The translations under genes and the position numbers were made by a program. Below, in pieces: positions 37,047 to 45,821 of a stretch of DNA of 64,000 bases. Below the pieces are notes generated by a model that was not told where the DNA came from, did not search any database, and was given only the letters and a program-made list of their open reading frames with translations. Source of the stretch: Streptomyces sp. MspMP-M5 (GTDB lineage: Bacteria; Actinomycetota; Actinomycetes; Streptomycetales; Streptomycetaceae); the NCBI RefSeq assembly GCF_000373585.1, contig NZ_KB891891.1, forward strand, positions 40,271-104,270, written 5' to 3'. The first letter of the stretch is position 1, and each line of letters opens with the position of its first letter.

Positions 37047-38663
37047 GTGGCGACCGAGTGCGTGAATTCTGCTGAGTGTGCGAGGGACGGGGATGAGGAC
37101 GGGGGCGGATGGGATTCGCGGCCGGCCGGTAAAAGGGGCGGGGTGGCCCGAAGGTGGCGGGCGTTCGCCGGGCTGAGCGTCATCAGTTTCCTCGGATGTA
37201 TCGATCTCACCATCGTCAATACCGCGGCGCCGGCCATTCAGCGGGACATGGGGGCCACGGTCACCGAACTCCAGCTGATCGTCAACATCTTCATCGTCGC
37301 GCTGTCGATGTTCATGGTGACGATGGGGCGGCTCGCGGACCACCATGGCCGGCGGCGGGTCCTGTACACCGGGACCGCGGTGTTCGGCGTCGCCTCGTTG
37401 GCGGCCGGGTTCGCCGGGGACGTACGGGTGCTGATCCTCTGCCGCTTCGTCCAGGGGGCGGCCTGTGCCGTGCTCTACACCAGTACCGGCGCCCTGGTCT
37501 CCGACACCTTCCCGCCGGAGCAGCGCGGCCGGGCCATCGGGGCGCTCTACGGCGTCAACGGCCTCGGTCTGGCGATCGGGCCGATGCTGGGCGGGTTCGT
37601 GGTCGGCTGGCTGGACTGGCGGTGGGTGTTCTGGCTGAACGTGCCGCTGACCGCCGTCGGGCTGGCGGTGTGCCTTTCCGCGGTACGGGAATCGCGGGGA
37701 CGGAATGCGGAGGCCGGAAAGCCGGACTGGCCGGGGCTGATGCTGATCAGCCTCGCCCTGCCCGCAGTTGTCCTCGCTCTCACGCTCGGCGATTCGTGGG
37801 GATGGGCGTCCGGCCGCATTCTCGGTCTGCTGGCCCTGGGAATCGCCGGTGTCGCGGCGTTCTGCGTCGTGGAGCGGAAAGTCGCGGCGCCGATTATCGA
37901 TTTCCGACTGTTCGCGAACCGTACTTTCCTCGGTGCGCTCACCGCCGATTTCTCCCTGGCGTTCTTCTATTGCCTGGCGTTCTTTCTGATGCCGCTGTAC
38001 CTGGTGTCCGTACGCCACTACGGGGGCACCGCGAGCGGTCTGATGCTGCTGCCGTGCACGGCGGTGATGGCGGTGCTGTCGCCCCTGGTGGGGCGGCTGG
38101 TGGACCGCTGCCCGCCGCGGCTGCTGCTCTGCGGGGGGTTCGTGGCGTTCGCACTGTCGGCGGCGCTGCAGACGCGGTTCGACCGGGACAGCGGGGTCGC
38201 ACTCGTGGTGGTCGCGTTCGCGTTGATGGGCGTCGGCTGGGCCCTCGTCCTCGGGCCGGCCACCGTGGCCGCGCTGTCGGCCGTACCGGAGCGGCTGGCC
38301 GGGACGGCGGTCGGCTCGTCGTGGACCTTCCACAACCTGGGCGGGGCGATCGGGCTGGCGGTGGGGATGGCCGTCTACCGCTGGTCGGCGCGGGACGCGC
38401 TGGACGCCGCGCTCGCCGCGCACCATCTGCCGGGCGGGGCGTGGACGGCGCGGGCGGTCGCCGATCCCGGTGCGGGCGCGGGGCTGTTGCGGGCCCACAC
38501 CGGGTGGGACGGGCGTGCTGTGGAGGCGCTCGCCGGCGACCTCTTCCTCCGGGGCAACCAGGCGGCGATGTGGCTGTTGTGCGGGGTGGCCGGGGCGGCG
38601 TTCCTGGTGATCGGGGTGGGGATGCGGGCGCGGCGGGGGACGGCCGGGGGGCAGGGGCGCTGA
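37047..38663 (+). CDS. DHA2-family MFS drug exporter (EmrB/QacA type)
   Basis: A 538-residue membrane protein with about 14 hydrophobic segments, the size of the DHA2 drug:H+ antiporters. Segment 1 carries LGCIDLTIVNTAAPAIQRD (motif D1, near 50-68), the 2-3 loop GRLADHHGRRRV (A motif), and segment 5 GLAIGPMLGGFV (motif C of exporters). It probably exports a drug or an endogenous metabolite. GTG 37047 starts a 35-residue hydrophilic N terminus. A LysR gene follows 235 nt downstream in the same direction and may regulate it. Confidence 0.92.
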   Translation: MATECVNSAECARDGDEDGGGWDSRPAGKRGGVARRWRAFAGLSVISFLGCIDLTIVNTAAPAIQRDMGATVTELQLIVNIFIVALSMFMVTMGRLADHHGRRRVLYTGTAVFGVASLAAGFAGDVRVLILCRFVQGAACAVLYTSTGALVSDTFPPEQRGRAIGALYGVNGLGLAIGPMLGGFVVGWLDWRWVFWLNVPLTAVGLAVCLSAVRESRGRNAEAGKPDWPGLMLISLALPAVVLALTLGDSWGWASGRILGLLALGIAGVAAFCVVERKVAAPIIDFRLFANRTFLGALTADFSLAFFYCLAFFLMPLYLVSVRHYGGTASGLMLLPCTAVMAVLSPLVGRLVDRCPPRLLLCGGFVAFALSAALQTRFDRDSGVALVVVAFALMGVGWALVLGPATVAALSAVPERLAGTAVGSSWTFHNLGGAIGLAVGMAVYRWSARDALDAALAAHHLPGGAWTARAVADPGAGAGLLRAHTGWDGRAVEALAGDLFLRGNQAAMWLLCGVAGAAFLVIGVGMRARRGTAGGQGR

Positions 38664-38763
38664 ACGGCGGGAGCGTGGGAGCGCGGGGAAGCGGGAGCGC
38701 GGGGGAGGTGAACGGCGGTGTCGCTGAACGGCGATGGCGCGGGGACGGTGAACGACGGTGACG
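38660..38763. repeat. Four degenerate 16-bp repeats
   Basis: Copies of (C/G)TGAACGGCGGTGnCG start at 38660, 38708, 38724 and 38748. The second and third are adjacent. They lie in the spacer between the exporter stop and the LysR gene. Confidence 0.6.
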
Positions 38764-38885
38764 CGGCGGCCGGTTGAGACGCGGAGGCGGGGCGTGACGG
38801 CCCGGGAAGGGGGCGTAGGCGCCCTGCCCGGCGCGTCGGGCGCCCGGGTTCATCCGGCCCCCGCCCGGGCCGTCACGCGGCCGCC

Positions 38886-38901
38886 TAGGATTTCGGTCAT
38901 G
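38886..38901 (+). promoter_or_regulatory. -10 hexamer with leaderless start
   Basis: TAGGAT at 38886-38891 lies 7 nt before ATG 38899 without a ribosome binding site. Confidence 0.55.
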
Positions 38902-39819
38902 GCGATACCGGGGATCGAGCTGCACCACCTCCGCTGCTACCTGGCCCTCGCCGAGGAGCGCCACTTCACCCGCGCCGCCGACCGCCTGGGCCTGTCGCAG
39001 CCGACGGTGAGCCGCACCATCCGCCGCCTGGAGGAGCTGCTCGGCCGGCGCCTGCTGGAGCGCACCACCCGCCAGGTCACGCTCACCGCGGCCGGCGAGC
39101 GGCTGTACGGCGAACTCCGCGAGCTGCTGCCCCGTTTGGAGGCGGCGCTCCTCCCGGACCTGGATGCGCCCCTCTTCCGTATCGGCTTCGCCTGGGGATT
39201 TCCGGCCACTTGGCCGCAGGCGGCCATCGAGCGGTTCGAGGCGGAGACCGGGGTCGGGGCGCGGGTCTACCGGCGCGACGCGGCCCTGGCCGGAGTGGAC
39301 CGCGGCGACGTCGATGTCGCGATCCTGCGCGGGGACATCGCCGTACCGGGCCTGGCCGCCGAGACGCTGCTGCACGAGCGGCGGATCGCGGCGGTCTCGG
39401 TGCGCTCCCCGCTCGCGGCGCGGGACGAGGTCGGCTGGCGGGAGCTGGCCCGTATGCCGCTGGTGCTGAACGAGGCCGGCGGGACGACGGAGGCGTCGGA
39501 GTGGCCGCCCGGCGAGCAGCCGGAAATCGCCGTCCGCTGCGGGAACTTCGACGAGTGGCTGGAAGCGGTCGCCGGGAACCGGGGCGTCGGGGTCGTCCCG
39601 GAGTCGATCGGGCGGCAGCGGGTGCACCCGTTCGTCTCCTTCGTGCCGATCCCCGACGCGCCCCTGATGCCGCTGCAGATCGTCTTCCCGCGGCACAACG
39701 GGCACCCGCTGACCCGGCGTTTCCTCGCCCATGCGCGCGCCACGGTCCGTCAGTGCGAAGGCGGGGCCGGGGGCGGGGCGGTGGACGGGAGCGGGGCGGT
39801 CCCGGTCCGTAAGGGGTGA
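38899..39819 (+). CDS. LysR-family transcriptional regulator
   Basis: A 306-residue protein. Residues 5-65 form the HTH (LHHLRCYLALAEERHFTRA, SQPTVSRTIRRLEELLGRR). The effector domain runs from about residue 90, with PLVLNEAGGT and NRGVGVVPESIG as expected. It lies downstream of the DHA2 exporter gene and is a candidate regulator of it. The predicted leaderless promoter fixes ATG 38899 as start. The effector is unknown. Confidence 0.92.
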   Translation: MAIPGIELHHLRCYLALAEERHFTRAADRLGLSQPTVSRTIRRLEELLGRRLLERTTRQVTLTAAGERLYGELRELLPRLEAALLPDLDAPLFRIGFAWGFPATWPQAAIERFEAETGVGARVYRRDAALAGVDRGDVDVAILRGDIAVPGLAAETLLHERRIAAVSVRSPLAARDEVGWRELARMPLVLNEAGGTTEASEWPPGEQPEIAVRCGNFDEWLEAVAGNRGVGVVPESIGRQRVHPFVSFVPIPDAPLMPLQIVFPRHNGHPLTRRFLAHARATVRQCEGGAGGGAVDGSGAVPVRKG

Positions 39820-40026
39820 GGGGGGCGGGCCCGTAGGGGGTGGGGTGGCCCCAGCCTGTTGCTACCCCGTTCGGCGCAGGAGGACTCGCCGGGTGGTGCG
39901 GCGTTGGCAAGGCTTGGAGCGGCACGGTCCGTGGAAAGGCCGTACGGCGGCGGCGACCGGCAGCGGCGCGCGGCGGTGCCGGGACCGCGCGGGCGTCACC
40001 GGGCGGCGGAGTGGAGGCCGGTGCGG

Positions 40027-41166
40027 ATGCTTCGAGGCGGCGGGAACCGCACGGGCGCGGTGGAGCGGCGGGTGCGCCGCGACCGGACGGCCCCGCTCGG
40101 CCGACGGCTCACACTCCGGCTCCCCGTCGCCCTGATCGTCATCGGTCTGGTCTTCGACCTCGCCACGCCGGCCCGGTACACCGCGGCCCCGTTCTTCGCG
40201 GCCGCCCCCTTGGTCGCGGCCCCGCTGTACTCCCTGTGGGCCACCGCCGGCACGGCCCTGGCCGCCGTCGTCAGCGACCTCCTGCTCGCCGTCTACCACG
40301 GCGTCGAGGACTACCAGCAGTCGGCGACCGAGGTCAGCACCGTCGTCGTGGTGGCCTTGCTCGCGCTCGTCATCAACCGGGTCGTCCGGACCGGCGAGGC
40401 CCGGCTGGCCTCCGAACGGGACGTCTCGGAGGCCGCCCAACGGGCCGTCCTGCCCGCGCCGCCCGCCCGTCTGGCCGGTCTCGCGATCGCCGCGCGCTAC
40501 GTCGGCGCCCGGGCCGGCGCCCGTATCGGCGGCGATCTGTACGCGGTCCAGGACACCCCGCACGGCGTGCGGATGCTCGTCGGCGACGTCCGGGGCAAGG
40601 GCCTGGAGGCGGTGGAGGCCGCGGTGGTCGTGGTCGGCGCCTTCCGGGAGGCGGCGGAGCAGGAGGCCACCCTGGAGGCGGTCGCGTACCGGCTGGAACG
40701 GGCCCTCCAACGGGAGGGCGGGCGCCGCGCCGGCCTCGAAGAGCAGGAGGGCTTCGCCACGGCCGTACTGGCGGAGATCCCCGCCGGCGACCGGTCCCTG
40801 CTCCGCGTCCTCAACCGCGGCCACCCGCCCCCGCTGCTGCTCACCCCCGAAGGCGGCCTGCGGGAGCTGGTCCCATCCACCGCCGCGCTGCCGCTCGGCC
40901 TGGGCGACCTGGGCGGCCGGCCGGACCGTTCGGACGAGACGTTCCTCCCGGCCGGGGCGCTGCTGTTCCTGTTCACCGACGGGGTGACCGAGGCCCGCGA
41001 CCGGGACGGCCGGTTCTACGACCCGTGCGCCCGGTTGCGCGGCAGCTGGTTCAGCGGGCCCGACGACCTGCTGGACGTGGTGGTCGAGGACGTCGCCCGG
41101 CACACCCGCGGGGGCCCCGCCGACGACATGGCCCTGGTGGCGGTCCAGCGGCCCCTGGGAACCTAG
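40027..41166 (+). CDS. Membrane-anchored SpoIIE-type PP2C phosphatase
   Basis: A 379-residue protein. Residues 30-110 contain three to four hydrophobic segments (VALIVIGLVFDLATP, AAPLVAAPLYSLWATAG, VVVVALLALVINRVV). A PP2C-type phosphatase of the SpoIIE/RsbU group follows, with metal-binding GGDLYAV, GDVRGKGLEA, NRGHPPPLLL, LFTDGVTEARD and GGPADDMALVAV. Such enzymes dephosphorylate anti-anti-sigma factors; there is no HATPase domain here. ATG 40027 has GGAGG 9 nt upstream; GTG 40021 is an alternative. Its partner is not encoded nearby. Confidence 0.92.
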   Translation: MLRGGGNRTGAVERRVRRDRTAPLGRRLTLRLPVALIVIGLVFDLATPARYTAAPFFAAAPLVAAPLYSLWATAGTALAAVVSDLLLAVYHGVEDYQQSATEVSTVVVVALLALVINRVVRTGEARLASERDVSEAAQRAVLPAPPARLAGLAIAARYVGARAGARIGGDLYAVQDTPHGVRMLVGDVRGKGLEAVEAAVVVVGAFREAAEQEATLEAVAYRLERALQREGGRRAGLEEQEGFATAVLAEIPAGDRSLLRVLNRGHPPPLLLTPEGGLRELVPSTAALPLGLGDLGGRPDRSDETFLPAGALLFLFTDGVTEARDRDGRFYDPCARLRGSWFSGPDDLLDVVVEDVARHTRGGPADDMALVAVQRPLGT

Positions 41167-41207
41167 GTCGGCCGTTGCGGGCGGCGAGCCCGGCGGCGCC
41201 CGGGCGG

Positions 41208-42368
41208 CTACGGCAGTGCGGGGCCGAGCCAGCGCACGTGCTGACCGTGCGGGCCCGTCAGGGCGACCGGGCGCTCGTCCAGGGCGAGGGTCAGCAGCAG
41301 GGCGTCGTCCGGCTCCGGGGAGCGGTGCTCCGGCGCGCTGATCCACGGGAGCACGCTGTGGTGCTCCTGGGAGATCCAGTGGCCCCCGCCGTCCCGTTCG
41401 GCGAGCAGCGACCGCACGAGGCGGGCGAACTCCTCGCGCCGGGCGGGCGGAAGGTAGTTCAGCACCGAGCTGTGGAACACCACGAGGGTCGCCTCGGGCG
41501 GCGCCTGAGCGGCCAGCGCCGGCAGCTCGTCGATCAGGTCGCCGCGCACGAGGACCGGGCGCGGCGCGCCCCGCACCGCCTCGACGGCCGCCGAGAGCCG
41601 CGCCGTACGGGCCTCGTCACCGGGCCAGACGAGGGCGCGCAGCCAGCGCAGGTCGTCCGGCTCGCCGACCGGGTCGAGCGGGTCCAAGTCGATGCCGCCG
41701 CGCCAGACGATCTCGGGCAGCGCGCCGGGCAGTGCCGCCGCGCCACCGTCGCTGCCGGGCGCGGGGCCGCTGGTCCGGCAGGTGAAGGTGACCGGGCTGT
41801 CCGGGGCACCGCCCGTGAGGACCGTGCCGCCTTCCCCGCCGTCGCTCCCGTAAGGGCCGTACTCCCCGGGCCGCCCCTCCTGGACGTAGCGGTAGCGATA
41901 GCGGTCCGGGTGCAGGCACAACCCCGCCGAGGTGCCGACCTCCAGGAGGGCCAGCGGCTGCGGCAGACGGGCCAGCAGGGGCAGCAGTGTGGCGCAGCGG
42001 GCCGGTTCGTTGGTCTGGGTGGCGCGGCTCATGATCACCGCGCGGACCTCGTCCCAGTGCCGGATGGTCCACTCGCGCCAGCGCCCGTATGCCGACTCCC
42101 CGCGCGGCCCCGACTCCGCGTGCGGGCCGTCGAGATGGCGCACCGCGGCGAGCAGGAGGTTGGGCTGCTGCTTGTTGCCGGCCGGCAGCGACGCCGCGAG
42201 CAGCTCGCACAGCTCGTCGTCCCCACCGATCCGGGCGGTCAGCTCCTCGTGGGCGTCGGACCGGCCGCGCGCCTGCCGCCGGGAGAACTCCCGGTACCTG
42301 GCCGCCACTTCCTGCGGGCTGCTGACGGAGTTCCCGGCGTTTCCGGTGTTCGCGACGTTGACGACCAT
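41208..42368 (-). CDS. DUF2332 family protein
   Basis: A 386-residue soluble protein of the actinobacterial DUF2332 family. The N-terminal helical part reads VAARYREFSRRQARGRS. A Rossmann-like centre follows with LALLEVGTSAGLCLHPDRY, which resembles a SAM-binding loop, and ATLVVFHSSVLNYLPP further on resembles a methyltransferase strand. It may be a methyltransferase-like enzyme, but no activity is known for the family. It starts at ATG 42368 and is divergent from the riboswitch-controlled M23 gene. Confidence 0.9.
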   Translation of the reverse strand: MVVNVANTGNAGNSVSSPQEVAARYREFSRRQARGRSDAHEELTARIGGDDELCELLAASLPAGNKQQPNLLLAAVRHLDGPHAESGPRGESAYGRWREWTIRHWDEVRAVIMSRATQTNEPARCATLLPLLARLPQPLALLEVGTSAGLCLHPDRYRYRYVQEGRPGEYGPYGSDGGEGGTVLTGGAPDSPVTFTCRTSGPAPGSDGGAAALPGALPEIVWRGGIDLDPLDPVGEPDDLRWLRALVWPGDEARTARLSAAVEAVRGAPRPVLVRGDLIDELPALAAQAPPEATLVVFHSSVLNYLPPARREEFARLVRSLLAERDGGGHWISQEHHSVLPWISAPEHRSPEPDDALLLTLALDERPVALTGPHGQHVRWLGPALP

Positions 42369-42789
42369 GAGGTGACGTTATCGTCCTCACGCTCCGTGAT
42401 CGCGAGGCGTCCCTCCGCATAACGACTGGCGCACAATCGTCGTGAGATCGTTTGGCCGGGCGGCGTCAACTCGCCCCGTTTGTGGCCGAGATGGCGGTAA
42501 AAGTCCCCACCAGGGTTCCTGTGGGTGGCTTGCGGAACGCCCGCGGATTCGTGGGAACGCTTGGATTTCCCTCGCCGTCTCTATTACTGTCCGATAACGG
42601 AGCGCGGTCGTCCCAGCCGTCGCCAGTGGCGGCACCGTGCGCCGACGCCGAATCCTGTACGCGCTGTTCCCGCACGTCCAGAACGCCCCTCATGTCACCC
42701 GCCCGAGCCAGTGGTTCGAACGGTGCGACCCGTGCCCTCGACCCGTGTCGACTCGCCCGGATCAGCCGGTTTCGCGGGCGCTGTCGGGT
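42369..42789. promoter_or_regulatory. Upstream region of the M23 peptidase gene
   Basis: About 420 nt between the DUF2332 gene and the riboswitch, with no credible coding frame. Less GC-rich stretches such as CTCTATTACTGTCCGATAAC (42579-42598) could hold the promoter of the riboswitch transcript. Confidence 0.4.
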
Positions 42790-42930
42790 CCGCCTGGAAT
42801 TGCCGGGAATTGAGTCGAGGGAACCGGGGAACCACCATCTTGGGGTGAATCGGACGCCTCTCGCCAGGGGGTGCCCGTAGGAGACCTTCCTGCTCCGAAC
42901 CCGTCAGCTAACCCGGTAGGCGAGAAGGAA
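42790..42930 (+). ncRNA. c-di-AMP riboswitch (ydaO/yuaA type)
   Basis: The 3' part matches the ydaO consensus as I know it: GGGGTGAATCGG (42842-42853), GGAGACCTTCCTGCTCCGAA (about 42880-42899), then CCCGTCAGCTAACCCGGTAG (42900-42919) and the purine-rich GAGAAGGAAGG tail before the start codon. It precedes an M23 cell-wall peptidase, a typical target in actinobacteria, where c-di-AMP turns such genes off. The 5' boundary is approximate. Confidence 0.85.
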
Positions 42931-42948
42931 GGAAAGGAGAACGCCCCC

Positions 42949-44226
42949 GTGGCGTCCAACAGGCCCGCCCCGCACGGCCCGTCCACCTATGGCCTCGGCG
43001 GCCCCGCCGACTTCGGTGGCGCGGTCGGTCCCGGTGTCCCCGCCGGGCTCGGCGTCCCCGCCGGTGCCGGCTCTCCCGTCGTGCCGGCCCAAGCCCCGTC
43101 GGCCCAAGTCCCGTCCGCTCACGTCGCGTCGGCCCAAGTCCCGTCGTCCTACGAGGAATTGGTGGACGGCCTGCCGCCTCAGGAGCCGGTCTTCCACGGC
43201 CAGTCCTCCCAGGCGGCCCAGGTGTCTCAGGGCGAGCCGGCCCTCGGCCTCGACGGCGACGGTGACGCGGACGACCGGCTCCCGGGCGACGAGGCGGGCG
43301 ACGGCGAAGCCGGCCGCTCGATCCGCGGCAAGCACCGGGTGGCCAGACCGCGCACCGGCGGCCTGGCGCGCGGCGGTACGGCGCTGGGCGTCGGCGTGAT
43401 CGCGGCGGTCGGTGCGAGCGGGGTGGCCGCGGCCGAGGGCCGGCCGCCGGTGCCGATATCGATGCCCGACCCCGGCGGGGCGGTCGACGACACCGCCGCC
43501 GGGACGCACCAGGACGCGCCCGCGACGCCCTCCGCCGCGGCCGCCGGCAGCACCGCGGCGCCCTCCCGGGCCGGTGCCGCCCCCGAGGCCGCCGGGGACA
43601 CCCGGACCGCGGGCCCGGCCGAGGCGCTGCGCCACCGCATCCTCCAGCAGGCCGACACCCGGCAGGGGGCCGCGGAGCAGGACACCGTCCCGCAGGCGGC
43701 CGAGGACGCGCCCGGCCCTCAGCAGGAGGCCGCGGAGCCGACCGCGGCGGAGGCGGCGCAGCCGCAGGGCGCGGCGGCCGCGGAGACCGGGCACCCGTCG
43801 GTGGAGGCCGGGCACCCCGGCCACCAGGCGACCACGGCCGTCGCCCCGATCTCCTCGTACACCCTCGGCACCGGCTTCGGGCAGGCCGGTGACCGCTGGG
43901 CCGCGGAGCACACCGGGCAGGACTTCACCGCCCCGACGGGCACGCTGGTCAAGGCGGTTCAGGACGGGACCCTCACCCAGGCGGGCTGGGCCGGCGCGTA
44001 CGGCTACCGCATCGTCCTCACCCTCGACGACGGCACCGAGCTGTGGTTCTGCCACCTGTCCTCGATGGTCAGAACGGCGGGCCGGGTCCACACGGGCGAC
44101 GTGATCGGCCGCGTCGGCGCCACCGGGAACGCCACCGGTCCGCACCTCCATCTGGAGGTCCGCCCGGGCGCCGGCGCCCCGGCGGACCCGCTGCCCTGGC
44201 TGCGCGACCGCGGGGCCGCCGTCTGA
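42949..44226 (+). CDS. M23-family cell-wall metallopeptidase
   Basis: A 425-residue protein. The first 140 residues are disordered (Pro/Ala/Val repeats, then acidic). A hydrophobic stretch, GTALGVGVIAAVGASGVAAA, near residues 145-165 probably acts as membrane anchor or late signal. The Ala/Glu/Gln-rich linker reaches to about 300. The C-terminal M23 (LytM) domain has the zinc ligands in HTGQDFTAP and HLHLEVR. It should cut peptidoglycan cross-links during growth or spore formation. GTG 42949 is preceded by GGAAAGGAG. The c-di-AMP riboswitch directly upstream is its control element. Confidence 0.92.
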   Translation: MASNRPAPHGPSTYGLGGPADFGGAVGPGVPAGLGVPAGAGSPVVPAQAPSAQVPSAHVASAQVPSSYEELVDGLPPQEPVFHGQSSQAAQVSQGEPALGLDGDGDADDRLPGDEAGDGEAGRSIRGKHRVARPRTGGLARGGTALGVGVIAAVGASGVAAAEGRPPVPISMPDPGGAVDDTAAGTHQDAPATPSAAAAGSTAAPSRAGAAPEAAGDTRTAGPAEALRHRILQQADTRQGAAEQDTVPQAAEDAPGPQQEAAEPTAAEAAQPQGAAAAETGHPSVEAGHPGHQATTAVAPISSYTLGTGFGQAGDRWAAEHTGQDFTAPTGTLVKAVQDGTLTQAGWAGAYGYRIVLTLDDGTELWFCHLSSMVRTAGRVHTGDVIGRVGATGNATGPHLHLEVRPGAGAPADPLPWLRDRGAAV

Positions 44227-44347
44227 CGGACCGGCCGGCTGCCCATCGCCCGGTGGGCAGCCGACGCGCGCGCCGGGCCGGGCACTTGGGACGCCCCGGC
44301 GGGCCCGCGCGGGGAACATCCTCCGGCGCCCCGGCGTTCTACGGATC

Positions 44348-45313
44348 ATGAACGTGACGCACGCCCAGAGCTCCACCCCCGCCCCGAAGCCGCTCGGTTC
44401 GCTGTCCGTCTCCACGCTCTGCCTCGGCGGCAACGTCTTCGGCTGGACCGCCGACGAGGCCGAGTCCTTCGCCGTGCTGGACGCCTACGTCGCCGGCGGC
44501 GGCAACTTCATCGACACCGCCGACGTGTACTCGGCATGGGTCCCCGGCAACAAGGGCGGTGAGTCCGAGACCGTCCTCGGCAACTGGCTCGCCTCCCGCG
44601 GCAACCGCGACGACATCGTCATCGCCACCAAGGTCGGCGCCCACCCCGACTACAAGGGCCTGTCCGCCGCCACCATCAAGGCCGCCGTCGACCGCTCCCT
44701 GAGCCGCCTCCGCACGGACCACATCGACCTCTACTACACCCACTACGACGACGAGTCCGTCGAGGTGGGCGAGTTCCTCACCGCCCTCGACGACCTCGTC
44801 ACGGCGGGCAAGGTCCGGGAGATCGCCGCCTCCAACATCTCCGCCCGGCGCCTCCAGGAGTCGCTGGACTTCTCCGACCGCGAGGGCGTGGCCCGTTACG
44901 TCGCCCTCCAGCCCGAGTACAACCTCGTCGCCCGCGACCGCTACGAGGGCGAACTCGCCGACGTGGCCGCCCGCAACGGCCTCGCCGCCGTCCCGTACTA
45001 CGCGCTCGCCTCCGGCTTCCTGACCGGCAAGTACCGCCCGGGCGCCGACGTCGACAGCGCCCGCTCCGAGAAGGCCGCGCACCATCTGGCCACCGACCGC
45101 GGCCGCCGCGTCCTGGCGGCCCTCGACACGGTCGCCGCGGCCCACGGCGCCGAGCACGCCACCGTCGCCCTGGCCTGGCTCGCCGCGCAGCCCACCGTGG
45201 CGTCCCCCATCGCCAGCGCCCGCACGGTCTCCCAGCTCCCGGCCCTCCTGGCCGTCCAGCAGCTCGTCCTCACCGACGCCGACCTCGCCCTCCTCACGGA
45301 GGCGTCGGCCTGA
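44348..45313 (+). CDS. Aldo/keto reductase
   Basis: A 321-residue NADPH-dependent oxidoreductase. The catalytic pattern is visible: FIDTADVYSAW (Asp and Tyr), VIATKVGAHP (Lys), and THYDDESVEV, where the usual His is present in the short form. LYYTHYDD and AASNISARRL also fit, and the cofactor part is near SPIASARTVSQL. The TIM-barrel length is typical. The substrate is unknown. ATG 44348 is used; a very strong hairpin follows the gene at 45320-45367. Confidence 0.93.
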   Translation: MNVTHAQSSTPAPKPLGSLSVSTLCLGGNVFGWTADEAESFAVLDAYVAGGGNFIDTADVYSAWVPGNKGGESETVLGNWLASRGNRDDIVIATKVGAHPDYKGLSAATIKAAVDRSLSRLRTDHIDLYYTHYDDESVEVGEFLTALDDLVTAGKVREIAASNISARRLQESLDFSDREGVARYVALQPEYNLVARDRYEGELADVAARNGLAAVPYYALASGFLTGKYRPGADVDSARSEKAAHHLATDRGRRVLAALDTVAAAHGAEHATVALAWLAAQPTVASPIASARTVSQLPALLAVQQLVLTDADLALLTEASA

Positions 45314-45319
45314 CGCGGC

Positions 45320-45367
45320 ACGGCGGCCGTCCCGGGCCCGGCCGTACGGGCCCGGGACGGCCGCCGT
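45320..45367. terminator. 21-bp bidirectional terminator
   Basis: 45320-45340 and 45347-45367 are perfect reverse complements around the loop GCCGTA. It separates the convergent aldo/keto reductase and small membrane-protein genes. Confidence 0.85.
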
Positions 45368-45437
45368 ACACGCGGCGCGCGCGGTGCGGGGCTGTGCGGG
45401 GCACGGTGCTGCGCCCCGCACGGCCGCCGGCCCGGCT

Positions 45438-45740
45438 TCAGCCGCGCCGGTCCGCCACCGCCCACGAGGCCAGGGCGACCCCGCCCGCCACCGCGAACAC
45501 CGACGGCCACGCCCCGATCTTCTTGGCCAGCGGGTGCGAGCCCGCGAACGCCGCCACATAGGCGCCGCTCAGCGCCGCGGCCGCCTTCGTACCGGCCTTC
45601 TGCTGCCAGCCCCGGGCCGCCACCGCCCCGGCCGCCGCCAGCGCGACCCCGCCCAGCGGCCGCTTCTTGGTCCACCGGGCCACGCCGTAGCCGCCCACCA
45701 GCCCCGTGGCCGCCACCACGCTCGTCGGTATCCCAGCCAT
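45438..45740 (-). CDS. Small membrane protein of unknown function
   Basis: A 100-residue protein with three or four short hydrophobic segments (SVVAATGLVGGYGVA, GVALAAAGAVAA, AAALSGAYVAAFAG, SVFAVAGGVALASWAV) separated by basic turns. ATG 45740 has GGGAGGA upstream. It is downstream of the PrsW-like gene in the same direction with an 81-nt gap, so the two may form an operon. No family recognised. Confidence 0.75.
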   Translation of the reverse strand: MAGIPTSVVAATGLVGGYGVARWTKKRPLGGVALAAAGAVAARGWQQKAGTKAAAALSGAYVAAFAGSHPLAKKIGAWPSVFAVAGGVALASWAVADRRG

Positions 45741-45821
45741 CGCAGAATCCTCCCTTGTACGGACAACTCCCCTGAGCCTACGCGCGGTCCGCGGCCCGCG
45801 GCCCCGAGGGAGCACGGTCGC

